7,611 nt of DNA from a bacterium (GTDB taxonomy: Bacteria > Krumholzibacteriota > Krumholzibacteriia > LZORAL124-64-63). Positions 1 to 7,156 of the stretch are shown here, in pieces (position 1 is the stretch's first letter; each line of letters starts with the position of its first letter). Below the pieces are notes generated by a model, which did not search any database, was not told the origin of the DNA, and saw nothing but the letters and a program-made list of their open reading frames with translations. The position numbers were made by a program, and so were the translations under genes. The stretch covers positions 1 through 7,611 of the forward strand of contig JABIBH010000324.1 in NCBI GenBank assembly GCA_018652925.1. Direction: 5' to 3'.

Positions 1-3000
1 CAATCACTAAATCGGCTTTGGCAAAAAGCTCGACTGCGCATGCTGCTGTCTGGTGGATTTGCTGCTGTGTCGATGTTTTTGTTTGTTGTTGCTGGAGCAG
101 CATTGCATCTCGGAGTCAGAAGTACTGTACCGATAGCGGTCAAACTTTTTGTCGATCTGCTGCTTGTTGCTGTACTTCTAAAACTGCTTTTCTACTTCCT
201 GATTCAACCACTTAACTCAGTTCGTTCTCTAAAGAAATTCTGTTCAGAGCTGGAACAAAAAGGTGAGTTCTCAAATCAGATGAGTGCTGCTGAGGAAGTA
301 CTTCGTCAGCCAGACAGATGGTATGGAAAAGGTCTGAACAGTGATTTGACCGACCGACTTTTACGCTCAGCCAAAAATGATATCGAAAATATTGATATAG
401 ACAGAATTTTACCGCTTCGTGCCGGTGTGAAATTGTTAGTTACTTCTTTTACAGGTCTTCTGATTGCGGCTTTGCTGATTGTAACAGCAGGTCAACAGTT
501 GCAGGGTGGCCTTTTGCGAGTTGTCAATCCTGTCGACAATGAAAGCCTGCCGCCGGAAGTCAGTCTGTTTCTCGAAGAAAGTTTTATAACTATTGCGGTG
601 GGGGAGTCCGTTGAAGTTGCAGTGCTTGATGCCGGTGAGTCCAGTAGCGGAGTTGAATGCAAGTATCGATACGGTGGCGGAGTCTGGAAAAGTATTGAAG
701 CAACTTTTGATCAGAGGGAAGGTGTTTTTACCCGATACAAATGTAAATTGCCTGAGTTGACTGAACCTGTCGAATTTTATTTTACGCGCGACAGAATGAA
801 TAGCCAAACCGGTGCAGTCAGTATTACTTATCCGCCGTTGGTAAATTCTCTTTCCGGTATTGTTGTGCCACCTGCGTATACCGGGCTGCCTGAGTATGAA
901 TTGTTGCGAATGCCATCGTTCTTCAGTGTCCCTGAAATGAGTGAGATGAGGTTGACTGGACAGAGCAGTGAAGATCTTCAGGATGTGAAAGTTGTTACGA
1001 GTGATAATTTGAGTAGAGCTGTCAGTTTTGACGGGCAAGTGTTTACTGCAAACTGGAAAATCGAAAATCAGTTTACTTACGGCTTTGAATTGACTGACAG
1101 CAGTGGGACAGTCAGTGAAGAATCGATGCCGTGGCAGGTTGCAGTTATTCCAGATCAAAAACCATCGGTTTCCTTGATGACATTACCCAATGACGGGATT
1201 TTACCTGTCGACAATCAGGTTCTGGTTGAGATCAATGCTGTTGACGATTACGGAATTGCCGGTCTTTATCTACAGTTATCAACTGGTGATAACAAGTGGG
1301 AAAACGTACAACAAGTGCGCAAGGATAGTCTTGTTATCGACCTTTCCGAAGTAATGGTAATGCCTGGAGAGTCGATAAAAATGCGAGTGAAGGCTGTTGA
1401 TAACAGACCATCACCAGCTGGAGTGGCATTTTCAAATGTAGCAGAATTCAGAATGCCAACAGCATCCGAACTGTTTTCCCTGGCAGAGGATCAACACGAG
1501 GAGTCAGACCAGCAACTCAAAGAGTTACGTGAGCAAAGTAAAATAAGCACAGAAGAACTTGAACGGATTGAACGGGAGTTGTTGAAAAATCCTGAAGTTG
1601 ACTGGATGAAACGCCAGGAAATTGAGGATGTGTTGAATCGGCAGCAGATGATGCAACAGGAGATGACAAATATTGCGGATGAGTTGCAGCAGCAGATGGA
1701 TGAAATGGTCGGCCGTGAGATGGCGTCGGAAGAATTGATGCAAAAACTTGAAAAGGTCAGTGAGTTGATGCAGCAGGTGCAGAGTCCTGAGTTGAAAAAG
1801 CTGCAGGAACAACTTGCAGAAGCGATGAAAGAGCTGAGTGACGAACAGATTAAACAAGCTGTGTCCGAGGCTGCTGAAAATCAGAAAGAGATGCTGGAAA
1901 AATTGGATAGAACTATTTCACTGCTGGAGCAGATGCAGCGCGAGCAGGAAATGGAGGCAATGATTTCACAGCTTGAGCAGATGATTCGGGAGCAGGAGGA
2001 GTTGTCTAACAACCCTGACTCGGAGAAACAGTCTGAACTTGCAGAGAAGATGGATGATCTTGCTGAGCAGATGGAAGAGGCTTTGCAGGAGCTGCAAGAG
2101 ATGGATGAGGGTGAAAAATCACCATCTGATAAAGCGATGGAAGCTGCATTGGAAGAAGCGATGGAGCAACTTGAGAAGGGTAACCTGCAACAGGCAATGG
2201 AAGAAGCAAGCGAAGGTTCCTCTTCAGAATATACGGAAACACCCAGGCGTGAACTGGCAGCTCTTTATCATATTATGCTTGAGGGTCAGCAGGGAATGCA
2301 GATGTCGATGGATCAGTTTATCGCTGTATCATTGCGTCGACTTGCGTTTGATATCCTGGAAGTATCAAATCGACAGGAACAAATACTATTGGTAACTCCT
2401 GATGATTTGACTGATTTGCAGTTGAGTAATCTGGCGAGATCACAGCAGAGGCTTCTTGAAGCAACGGTGACAATGCGTGAACGACTTGGCCCTCTGTTGG
2501 GTACTTCTGTTGCATTGGCATCAAGGTTGCTTGGCATGCTGGATGATCTTTTGGATAAAATGGCTGATGTTGTGAGTAAACTTTCAGCGGGACAAAGTGG
2601 ATCTGCTAGTCAGAGTGCAACAGATGCACTGCAGGGTTGCAATATAATAGTGATGGAACTGTTGACCAGCGCTCAGCAATCAAGTGGTGGAGGTGGCGGA
2701 TCAATGCCTATGCCGTCGATGGGTGAACAGTTGCAACAAATGGCCAAACAGCAAGCCGGTTTGAACGGTATGGCTCAGCAGATGTTGAGTGAACAAACCA
2801 GAGCCGGAATGCAACGTTTGCAGGGAGAGCAACAGGGGCTTGCAGGTCAGATGCAGGAACTTGCCGATGAAAAAATATCGGCTGAAGATGATTTGCGGTT
2901 GCTTGGCGATCTTGACGAACTTGCCAAAGAGATGGAAAAAATTGCTGACGAAATTGCATCGGGAAATCTGAATGAAGATGTGTTGCGCAGGCAGGAAAGA

Positions 3001-3246
3001 ATTTTGAGCAGAATGCTCGATGCAAAACATTCGGTTCATAAAAGAGATTATTCCAAGAAACGTGAAAGCAAGACCGCTGACCAACGATTCACTGATCAGC
3101 AAAACGGGGAATCTGTTCTGGATGACGAGGGTGCTGGAAGAGAGAGACGTTACAACCCACCTGCCGACGGTGTGCCACTTGAGTACAGGCCTCTTGTCAG
3201 AGAGTACTTTAAATCCCTGCAAAAACTTGAAGAGGGAGTGAAATGA
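1..3246 (+). CDS. DUF4175-type membrane-anchored giant coiled-coil protein (5' end outside window)
   Basis: The frame is open from base 1 and reads QSLNRLWQKARLR before the first ATG (base 40). That ATG has no Shine-Dalgarno site, so the real start lies upstream. Numbering from that Met, the protein has 1068 residues. Hydrophobic helices lie at about 6-27, 30-56 and 128-150. A beta-rich, Ig-like region (about 160-470) carries PPAYTGLP (277-284) and VDDYGI (401-406), which I recognise from DUF4175-type proteins. Cys207 and Cys235 could form a disulfide there. A Met/Gln/Glu-rich coiled coil follows (about 480-725), then a helical region, a Gly5 linker (883-887), more coiled coil, and a C-terminal VPLEYRPLVREYF motif. 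The topology suggests an inner-membrane anchor with a large extracytoplasmic part. The biochemical role is unknown; relatives often sit beside MoxR/DUF58/BatA genes, which would have to be upstream. The next gene overlaps its stop codon. Confidence 0.85.
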   Translation, partial: QSLNRLWQKARLRMLLSGGFAAVSMFLFVVAGAALHLGVRSTVPIAVKLFVDLLLVAVLLKLLFYFLIQPLNSVRSLKKFCSELEQKGEFSNQMSAAEEVLRQPDRWYGKGLNSDLTDRLLRSAKNDIENIDIDRILPLRAGVKLLVTSFTGLLIAALLIVTAGQQLQGGLLRVVNPVDNESLPPEVSLFLEESFITIAVGESVEVAVLDAGESSSGVECKYRYGGGVWKSIEATFDQREGVFTRYKCKLPELTEPVEFYFTRDRMNSQTGAVSITYPPLVNSLSGIVVPPAYTGLPEYELLRMPSFFSVPEMSEMRLTGQSSEDLQDVKVVTSDNLSRAVSFDGQVFTANWKIENQFTYGFELTDSSGTVSEESMPWQVAVIPDQKPSVSLMTLPNDGILPVDNQVLVEINAVDDYGIAGLYLQLSTGDNKWENVQQVRKDSLVIDLSEVMVMPGESIKMRVKAVDNRPSPAGVAFSNVAEFRMPTASELFSLAEDQHEESDQQLKELREQSKISTEELERIERELLKNPEVDWMKRQEIEDVLNRQQMMQQEMTNIADELQQQMDEMVGREMASEELMQKLEKVSELMQQVQSPELKKLQEQLAEAMKELSDEQIKQAVSEAAENQKEMLEKLDRTISLLEQMQREQEMEAMISQLEQMIREQEELSNNPDSEKQSELAEKMDDLAEQMEEALQELQEMDEGEKSPSDKAMEAALEEAMEQLEKGNLQQAMEEASEGSSSEYTETPRRELAALYHIMLEGQQGMQMSMDQFIAVSLRRLAFDILEVSNRQEQILLVTPDDLTDLQLSNLARSQQRLLEATVTMRERLGPLLGTSVALASRLLGMLDDLLDKMADVVSKLSAGQSGSASQSATDALQGCNIIVMELLTSAQQSSGGGGGSMPMPSMGEQLQQMAKQQAGLNGMAQQMLSEQTRAGMQRLQGEQQGLAGQMQELADEKISAEDDLRLLGDLDELAKEMEKIADEIASGNLNEDVLRRQERILSRMLDAKHSVHKRDYSKKRESKTADQRFTDQQNGESVLDDEGAGRERRYNPPADGVPLEYRPLVREYFKSLQKLEEGVK
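3231..3246 (+). promoter_or_regulatory. Shine-Dalgarno site and ATGA stop/start overlap (gene 1 to gene 2)
   Basis: The purine-rich AGAGGGAG (3231-3238) ends four bases before the ATG at 3243. That ATG shares its last two bases with the TGA ending gene 1 (ATGA, 3243-3246). This fixes the start of the TPR gene and implies translational coupling by terminating ribosomes. Confidence 0.75.
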
Positions 3247-5069
3247 GATATTTACTTCTACTTCTGATTCCTGTTTTTGCTTTTGCACAGTCTGAAGGCA
3301 AACGGATACCGTTTAATTTCCAGGACAAGCACCAGTTGCAGACCGTGGACAGGTTGTTAAGGCTTGAAAGTTATGGTCGGGCAGAAACTTTGCTCCAGCA
3401 GCTGGAAAAAACCGGTACAACACAGCTGGAAATACCGGTTCAATGGATAAAGTTGTGGCAGGGAACAGGGCGCGACAGTCTGGTTGTTGATCTGTTTACA
3501 CAAATTCCACATAGGCAACAAACCCATCGTCTGTTGAGAGAGTTGGCAGAGTCGCATATGAAGTTGGGGAATATTGATGTTGCCAGGAAAATTGTTAACA
3601 GAGTGCTGCAAGGTGACGCCGGCAGAGTGAACTCTGCACAAGTGATGGTTCAGTTATGGCGTGATAGTGGGCATCCGCTTGAGGGTGTGGCTCTTTGTGA
3701 TTTGTTGATGCAGGACGATCAGACATTTATGCGCAGGCAGAGGTCAATCTGTTTGATGCAGGCTGGCAATGTTGAAGAAGCGATTGCTGGGTTCAATGCA
3801 GAACTTGATCAGTATCCGCTTAATCTGGCGATAGTCAGAAAAGATCTGGCACAAGTTATGACAGATCCTGCTCACGCTGCAAAATCCTTACAGAAGCTTG
3901 GTCCAGAGAACTCATCACGGCTATTACTTGCCGATCTGCTACTGCAATCTGGGCAAACCAGACAGGCATTGAATGTAGTAGACGGTATGTTCTCAGATCG
4001 TGTAAAAGTGTCTCTGTTATATGGCTTCAGCACTCTGCTTGTTAGTGAACTGCGATTTGCTGATCAGGAGCTCCAACAAAACAATATCGATTGGCTACTG
4101 ACAGTAACCGAAAAACTGTTTCACAGTGAAAGTCTGCCTTTGCCACAAAGAAAATCAGCGCTGAAATTGTTATCCGATGTCACTGTTGAGGCAGTGAAAA
4201 CAGGGATGATAGATGGCCCTGTTGCAGTTCAGAGACTTGAATCGATCATGGAATTACTTCAGGAACATCGTGCTGGTGACAGTCAATATTTTGCCGTCTC
4301 GCTGGAGCTTGCAAGGTTCACTTGTGACCAGATGCATCAGCCTGAACGTGCAGTACAGCAGCTTGAGAGTATGCTTTCACACCCTGGAATAGGTGGCAAG
4401 GGAATGTCGACATGCAAAGTTGAATTGGGCCGATGCCTGATTGCCGCTGGCGACACAATAACTGCCAGACTTGAGCTGGCATATGTTGGCTCTTTCAGCA
4501 ACGACAGAAACGCCGCAGGTTTGGCACACTTCATTCTAGCTAAACTTGATCTTGCACAAGGGCAATGGAAACAGTCCCAGGACAGACTTGCTGCAGTTGC
4601 AATACACAACCCGGGAGCTCCAATAGCCAACGACGCGCTGGACCTTGGTCTGTTGATAGCAGAAGAAATCGAGAACCCTGTTGGAGGTGTGGATCAATTG
4701 CAAGTTTATGCAAAAGCAGTTCTGGCCAACATGATTTCTGATACCGATGCCGAGATTGCAGCACTGCGTGAACTGATTGCCATCGCGGAAGATGCTGGGC
4801 CGGATGTTCAACAGTTTTTATTGGAGCGGGCAAAGTGGGAGCTAGCAAATCTGCTGCCAAATGAAGAAGCGTTACGACTTTGCAATCAGCTGGTCTTGAA
4901 TTACCCTGACGGCAGATACCCAGCATCTGCACTGAATTACAGTGCTGAAATGTTGAGTGAAACTGGTGACTCCTCAGGAGCCAGGGCAAAGTGGGAGCAA
5001 CTTATTTTACAATACCCTGACAACTTATATGCCAATGACGCACGATTGAAACTGGAGCAACTGCAATGA
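3243..5069 (+). CDS. Exported TPR-type helical repeat protein
   Basis: The 608-residue product starts with a classic signal peptide (MRYLLLLLIPVFAFA, likely cut before Gln16), so it should be periplasmic or envelope-associated. The rest is almost wholly helical with degenerate TPR-like pairs, for example near 97-125, 165-190, 225-250, 355-380, 425-450 and 545-608. The last two units are the clearest: NYPDGRYPASALNYSAEML (553-571) and QYPDNLYANDARLKLEQL (590-607) share a YPDxxYxxxA pattern, as in CpoB/YbgF- and BamD-type envelope TPR proteins. No catalytic motif is visible. It is joined by 4-base ATGA overlaps to both neighbours, which suggests a fixed ratio and a shared complex; the likely role is adaptor or scaffold. 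The middle repeats are too diverged to bound exactly by eye. The partner is inferred from context only. Confidence 0.85.
   Translation: MRYLLLLLIPVFAFAQSEGKRIPFNFQDKHQLQTVDRLLRLESYGRAETLLQQLEKTGTTQLEIPVQWIKLWQGTGRDSLVVDLFTQIPHRQQTHRLLRELAESHMKLGNIDVARKIVNRVLQGDAGRVNSAQVMVQLWRDSGHPLEGVALCDLLMQDDQTFMRRQRSICLMQAGNVEEAIAGFNAELDQYPLNLAIVRKDLAQVMTDPAHAAKSLQKLGPENSSRLLLADLLLQSGQTRQALNVVDGMFSDRVKVSLLYGFSTLLVSELRFADQELQQNNIDWLLTVTEKLFHSESLPLPQRKSALKLLSDVTVEAVKTGMIDGPVAVQRLESIMELLQEHRAGDSQYFAVSLELARFTCDQMHQPERAVQQLESMLSHPGIGGKGMSTCKVELGRCLIAAGDTITARLELAYVGSFSNDRNAAGLAHFILAKLDLAQGQWKQSQDRLAAVAIHNPGAPIANDALDLGLLIAEEIENPVGGVDQLQVYAKAVLANMISDTDAEIAALRELIAIAEDAGPDVQQFLLERAKWELANLLPNEEALRLCNQLVLNYPDGRYPASALNYSAEMLSETGDSSGARAKWEQLILQYPDNLYANDARLKLEQLQ
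5054..5069 (+). promoter_or_regulatory. Shine-Dalgarno site and ATGA stop/start overlap (gene 2 to gene 3)
   Basis: GGAG (5054-5057) lies eight bases before the ATG at 5066, and that ATG overlaps the TGA of the TPR gene as ATGA (5066-5069). The same junction type as at 3243-3246 supports one operon. The signal peptide begins directly at this Met, which confirms the start. Confidence 0.7.
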
Positions 5070-6310
5070 AAAAACTGATTCTAATTTTATTGTTAGCCCA
5101 GCCAGTTCTGGCTAATCAGTTGCTTGTGCCGATGGATCTTTCTCAATCGAACCATCTTAAGGCATACGGTTTTACTTTCGATATTTTAAACAACAACGGC
5201 ACAGTTCATTGGATGTTGAATTACAGAGGTGGCAGCTTTATGACCGATGCCACTTCCAGAAATGAGCTGCAAGCCAGGCTTGCAGGAGTTGATTATGTAA
5301 TAATCAGCGATGCAGAAGCAGAAGCTATTCGTGTTTTGGTTCAGCAGGAAAATATGGAAGAAGTTCTGCTGGAAAAACCGCCCAAGATTGCGGTCTATGC
5401 TCCACCAAATTTTCAGCCGTGGGACGATGCGGTAACTCTGGCATTGAATTACGCCGGCGTTTCCTATGATCTTGTTTTTGACAAAGAAGTGTTGCTTGGA
5501 AAACTGGATGATTATGACTGGCTTCACTTACACCACGAAGATTTTACAGGCCAGTATGGAAAGTTCTGGTTGTCGTTCCGTAATGCCCAATGGTACATAG
5601 AAAACCAGATGGAGGCTGAAGAGCTGGCTCAATCTCTTGGCTTTGATAAGGTCTGGAAGCTGAAGCACAACGTGGCACTGAAAATCCGTGATTATGTTGA
5701 TGGTGGCGGTTTTATATTTGCCATGTGTAGCGCCACAGATACTATCGACCTTGCTCTTGCATATCTGGGGACCGACATCGCCCCGCAACAGTTTGATGGC
5801 GATGGTATAGATCCGGCAAGGGAACAGAAACGCAATGACAGCAGAACTTTTGCGTTTACTGATTTCACATTGATGACCAATCCAATGAAGTATGAATTTT
5901 CAACAATCGATACCAGTGATTATGCAAAACTCAGAGGTGCGCAGGCGGATTATTTTACGTTGTTTGATTTTTCGGCAAAGCAGGATCCTGTGCCGACGAT
6001 GTTGACTCAATGTCATGTAAACGTGATTAACGGATTTATGGGGCAGACAACCGGATACAAAAAAGATTTACTGAAAAAGCATATCATAATTTTGGCTGAA
6101 GTTGAGGGCGCAAATGAAGTCCGATACATTCATGGCAAACTTGGCGATGGTACATTTACTTTTTATGGTGGCCATGATCCAGAGGATTACCAGCACAGGG
6201 TAGGGGATCCGCCAACTGATCTCGATTTACACAGAACTTCACCTGGCTACAGGCTGATTCTGAATAATATTCTGTTTCCAGCAGCTAAGAAGAAGAAGTT
6301 GAAGACCTAG
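5066..6310 (+). CDS. Exported protein of the family commonly mislabelled 'asparagine synthetase B'; GATase1/ThuA-like fold suspected
   Basis: The 414-residue product has a signal peptide (MKKLILILLLAQPVLA, cut near residue 16-17). Then follow LNYRGGSF (51-58), PWDDAVTLALNYAG (118-131), the His-rich HLHHEDF (154-160), DGGGFIFAMCSATDTIDLA (212-230), FTLFDFSAKQDPVPTML (297-313) and GTFTFYGGHDPEDYQH (362-377). I recognise this set from a conserved FCB-group family that databases often call asparagine synthetase B. It lacks both the N-terminal-Cys glutaminase domain and the ATP-pyrophosphatase domain of AsnB, so that name is unsupported. The Gly-rich strand before Cys221 and the late GGHDPED resemble the Cys elbow and His-x-Glu region of class I glutamine amidotransferase-like and ThuA-like folds; this is inference. 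It is last in a coupled operon with two other envelope proteins. Substrate unknown. Its 3' end overlaps the convergent protease gene by 26 bases. Confidence 0.85.
   Translation: MKKLILILLLAQPVLANQLLVPMDLSQSNHLKAYGFTFDILNNNGTVHWMLNYRGGSFMTDATSRNELQARLAGVDYVIISDAEAEAIRVLVQQENMEEVLLEKPPKIAVYAPPNFQPWDDAVTLALNYAGVSYDLVFDKEVLLGKLDDYDWLHLHHEDFTGQYGKFWLSFRNAQWYIENQMEAEELAQSLGFDKVWKLKHNVALKIRDYVDGGGFIFAMCSATDTIDLALAYLGTDIAPQQFDGDGIDPAREQKRNDSRTFAFTDFTLMTNPMKYEFSTIDTSDYAKLRGAQADYFTLFDFSAKQDPVPTMLTQCHVNVINGFMGQTTGYKKDLLKKHIIILAEVEGANEVRYIHGKLGDGTFTFYGGHDPEDYQHRVGDPPTDLDLHRTSPGYRLILNNILFPAAKKKKLKT
6285..6310. other. 26-base convergent overlap of two coding 3' ends
   Basis: The plus-strand stop TAG (6308-6310) lies inside the minus-strand gene, whose own stop (CTA on the plus strand, 6285-6287) lies inside the plus-strand gene. 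The shared purine-rich tract gives a Lys-rich tail (KKKKLKT) on one strand and a Ser-rich tail (SSTSSS) on the other. No hairpin plus T-run is visible on either side, so transcripts from both strands probably run into each other. Confidence 0.8.
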
Positions 6311-7058
6311 CTGAATGTAACATCGGCAAGAACTTCACCAATACAACAACGGAAACTCCCAGCAACACAAAATCCCACCAATGATATTGCCCGACAGGAG
6401 CAAAAGGATCGGAATTGAGCATAATTGTAAAAGAAATTGTGTTGTAAACGCCGTGAGTAACTGTCGATGCCAGAATTGAGCCTGTTTTTTCATAAATGTA
6501 GCCCAGCAGAATGCCAACTCCGACTAATCCAAACAGGTACCACGGCTCCATGTGAATAATACCAAATGCAAGTGCAGAGATGATGATTGCTGGCCAACTG
6601 CCCCAGGTTCTGCGCAACGCCCGTTGCAGGAACCCTCTGAAAAGCAGCTCCTCAACAAACGGTACAGCAACTCCAACAGCCAGAAAAGCGATGATGATTT
6701 CTGGGGTTGTGGTTGGCATGCTGTCTGCCAGCGTTTGCAGGAAGAAGTCAGGCACACCCTTGATTCTGGAAGACAAGTCTGCAAGGAAAGCTGTAGGAGC
6801 TAATCCGGCAACAGCCAGTATGGCCGAGAGAATGAGATTGTGTTGAGAAGGTATCGGGCCAGATGTCCCTGCAGTAAATGGGATGCCTTGTAACCGCAGG
6901 ATGGCACTTGTGGCAAAGACGACAACCAGTGAGCTCACTCCGACACCAGCAAACAGGTTCATGCCTGTCGGCAGTGTTGCCAGCTGCAATATGATATCAA
7001 ATATTCCGAGCAGGAAAAACCAGAGCAGGAGGGCTTTGGTGGATTGTGGTTTGTTCAT
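6285..7058 (-). CDS. CPBP (Abi/CAAX-type) family intramembrane metalloprotease
   Basis: The 257-residue product is very hydrophobic, with probable membrane helices at about 7-28, 35-53, 72-92, 120-134, 154-170, 173-188 and 229-245. It carries the complete CPBP signature: EELLFR (Glu136, Glu137, Arg141), FGIIH (Phe165, His169) and HGVYN (His202, Asn206). In this family the Glu and His residues form the membrane-embedded active site, as in the Rce1 CAAX prenyl protease. Bacterial members often have unknown substrates; some act in bacteriocin immunity or envelope protein processing. The start is firm: an in-frame TAA sits directly before the ATG, and GAAAGG (complement of 7068-7073) lies nine bases upstream. 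It is transcribed towards the envelope operon and divergently from the HAD gene. No functional link to either is shown. Confidence 0.9.
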   Translation of the reverse strand: MNKPQSTKALLLWFFLLGIFDIILQLATLPTGMNLFAGVGVSSLVVVFATSAILRLQGIPFTAGTSGPIPSQHNLILSAILAVAGLAPTAFLADLSSRIKGVPDFFLQTLADSMPTTTPEIIIAFLAVGVAVPFVEELLFRGFLQRALRRTWGSWPAIIISALAFGIIHMEPWYLFGLVGVGILLGYIYEKTGSILASTVTHGVYNTISFTIMLNSDPFAPVGQYHWWDFVLLGVSVVVLVKFLPMLHSARSSTSSS

Positions 7059-7067
7059 TTATTTGAG

Positions 7068-7073
7068 CCTTTC
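7068..7073 (-). promoter_or_regulatory. Ribosome binding site of the CPBP protease gene
   Basis: On the minus strand GAAAGG ends nine bases before the ATG at 7058, and an in-frame TAA (complement of 7059-7061) separates them. This makes the ATG the only sensible start. A possible minus-strand -10 element, TATAAG (complement of 7081-7086), lies upstream, but no well-spaced -35 goes with it. Confidence 0.5.
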
Positions 7074-7087
7074 AAAATTGCTTATAC

Positions 7088-7106
7088 TTGGCATACAACC
7101 TGCCAA
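7088..7106. repeat. Inverted repeat TTGGCA-N7-TGCCAA, candidate operator in the divergent promoter region
   Basis: Two perfect 6-base arms (7088-7093 and 7101-7106) flank 7 bases. The repeat covers the -35 element and part of the spacer of the plus-strand promoter, and lies just upstream of the CPBP gene, where a dimeric repressor could affect both genes. Arms this short can arise by chance, and no regulator is encoded in the window. Confidence 0.4.
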
Positions 7107-7116
7107 AGGTTATGAT
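7088..7116 (+). promoter_or_regulatory. Sigma-70-type promoter for the HAD gene
   Basis: TTGGCA (7088-7093) and TATGAT (7111-7116) are separated by exactly 17 bases. Each hexamer differs from the TTGACA/TATAAT consensus at one position. Transcription would begin near 7123 and give a leader of about 34 bases with GGAGG before the GTG start. The prediction rests on sequence match only. Confidence 0.6.
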
Positions 7117-7147
7117 GCTGTCAACAAGATTGAACTATAAATCCGCT

Positions 7148-7152
7148 GGAGG
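7148..7152 (+). promoter_or_regulatory. GGAGG ribosome binding site that fixes a GTG start
   Basis: GGAGG ends four bases before GTG 7157. It is the best Shine-Dalgarno match in the window and supports GTG over the in-frame ATG at 7115, which falls inside the predicted -10 element and so would not be on the transcript. Confidence 0.65.
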
Positions 7153-7156
7153 AACC

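Noticed and set aside
436..1158. 240-codon minus-strand open frame opposite gene 1
   Set aside because: It is antisense to a well-supported coding region, has no recognisable domain and a composition typical of a shadow frame. The same holds for 2701-3288, 4540-4989 and 7121-7486 on the minus strand.
2039..2395. 118-codon plus-strand frame inside gene 1
   Set aside because: It is an out-of-frame reading of the coiled-coil repeat, rich in Trp, Arg and Lys as expected for a shifted (GAG/ATG)-rich tract, with no support of its own.
5066..6310. Naming the third gene asparagine synthetase (asnB)
   Set aside because: There is a signal peptide instead of the catalytic Cys2 Ntn domain, and no SGGxDS ATP-binding motif. 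The name seems to be a database carry-over.
6230..6360. Intrinsic terminator for the operon or the protease gene
   Set aside because: I found no GC-rich hairpin followed by a T-run on either strand. The AT-rich near-palindrome around 6260-6275 is too weak and lies inside coding sequence.
7088..7106. Sigma-54 promoter (GG-N10-GC) in the divergent region
   Set aside because: The spacing fits on both strands only because the site is a palindrome. The -12 part reads CTGC rather than TTGC, and the sigma-70 reading (TTGGCA-17-TATGAT) is better.
7081..7106. Minus-strand promoter TTGGCA-14-TATAAG for the CPBP gene
   Set aside because: The 14-base spacer is too short for a sigma-70 promoter. The -10-like hexamer is noted, but the promoter is not called.
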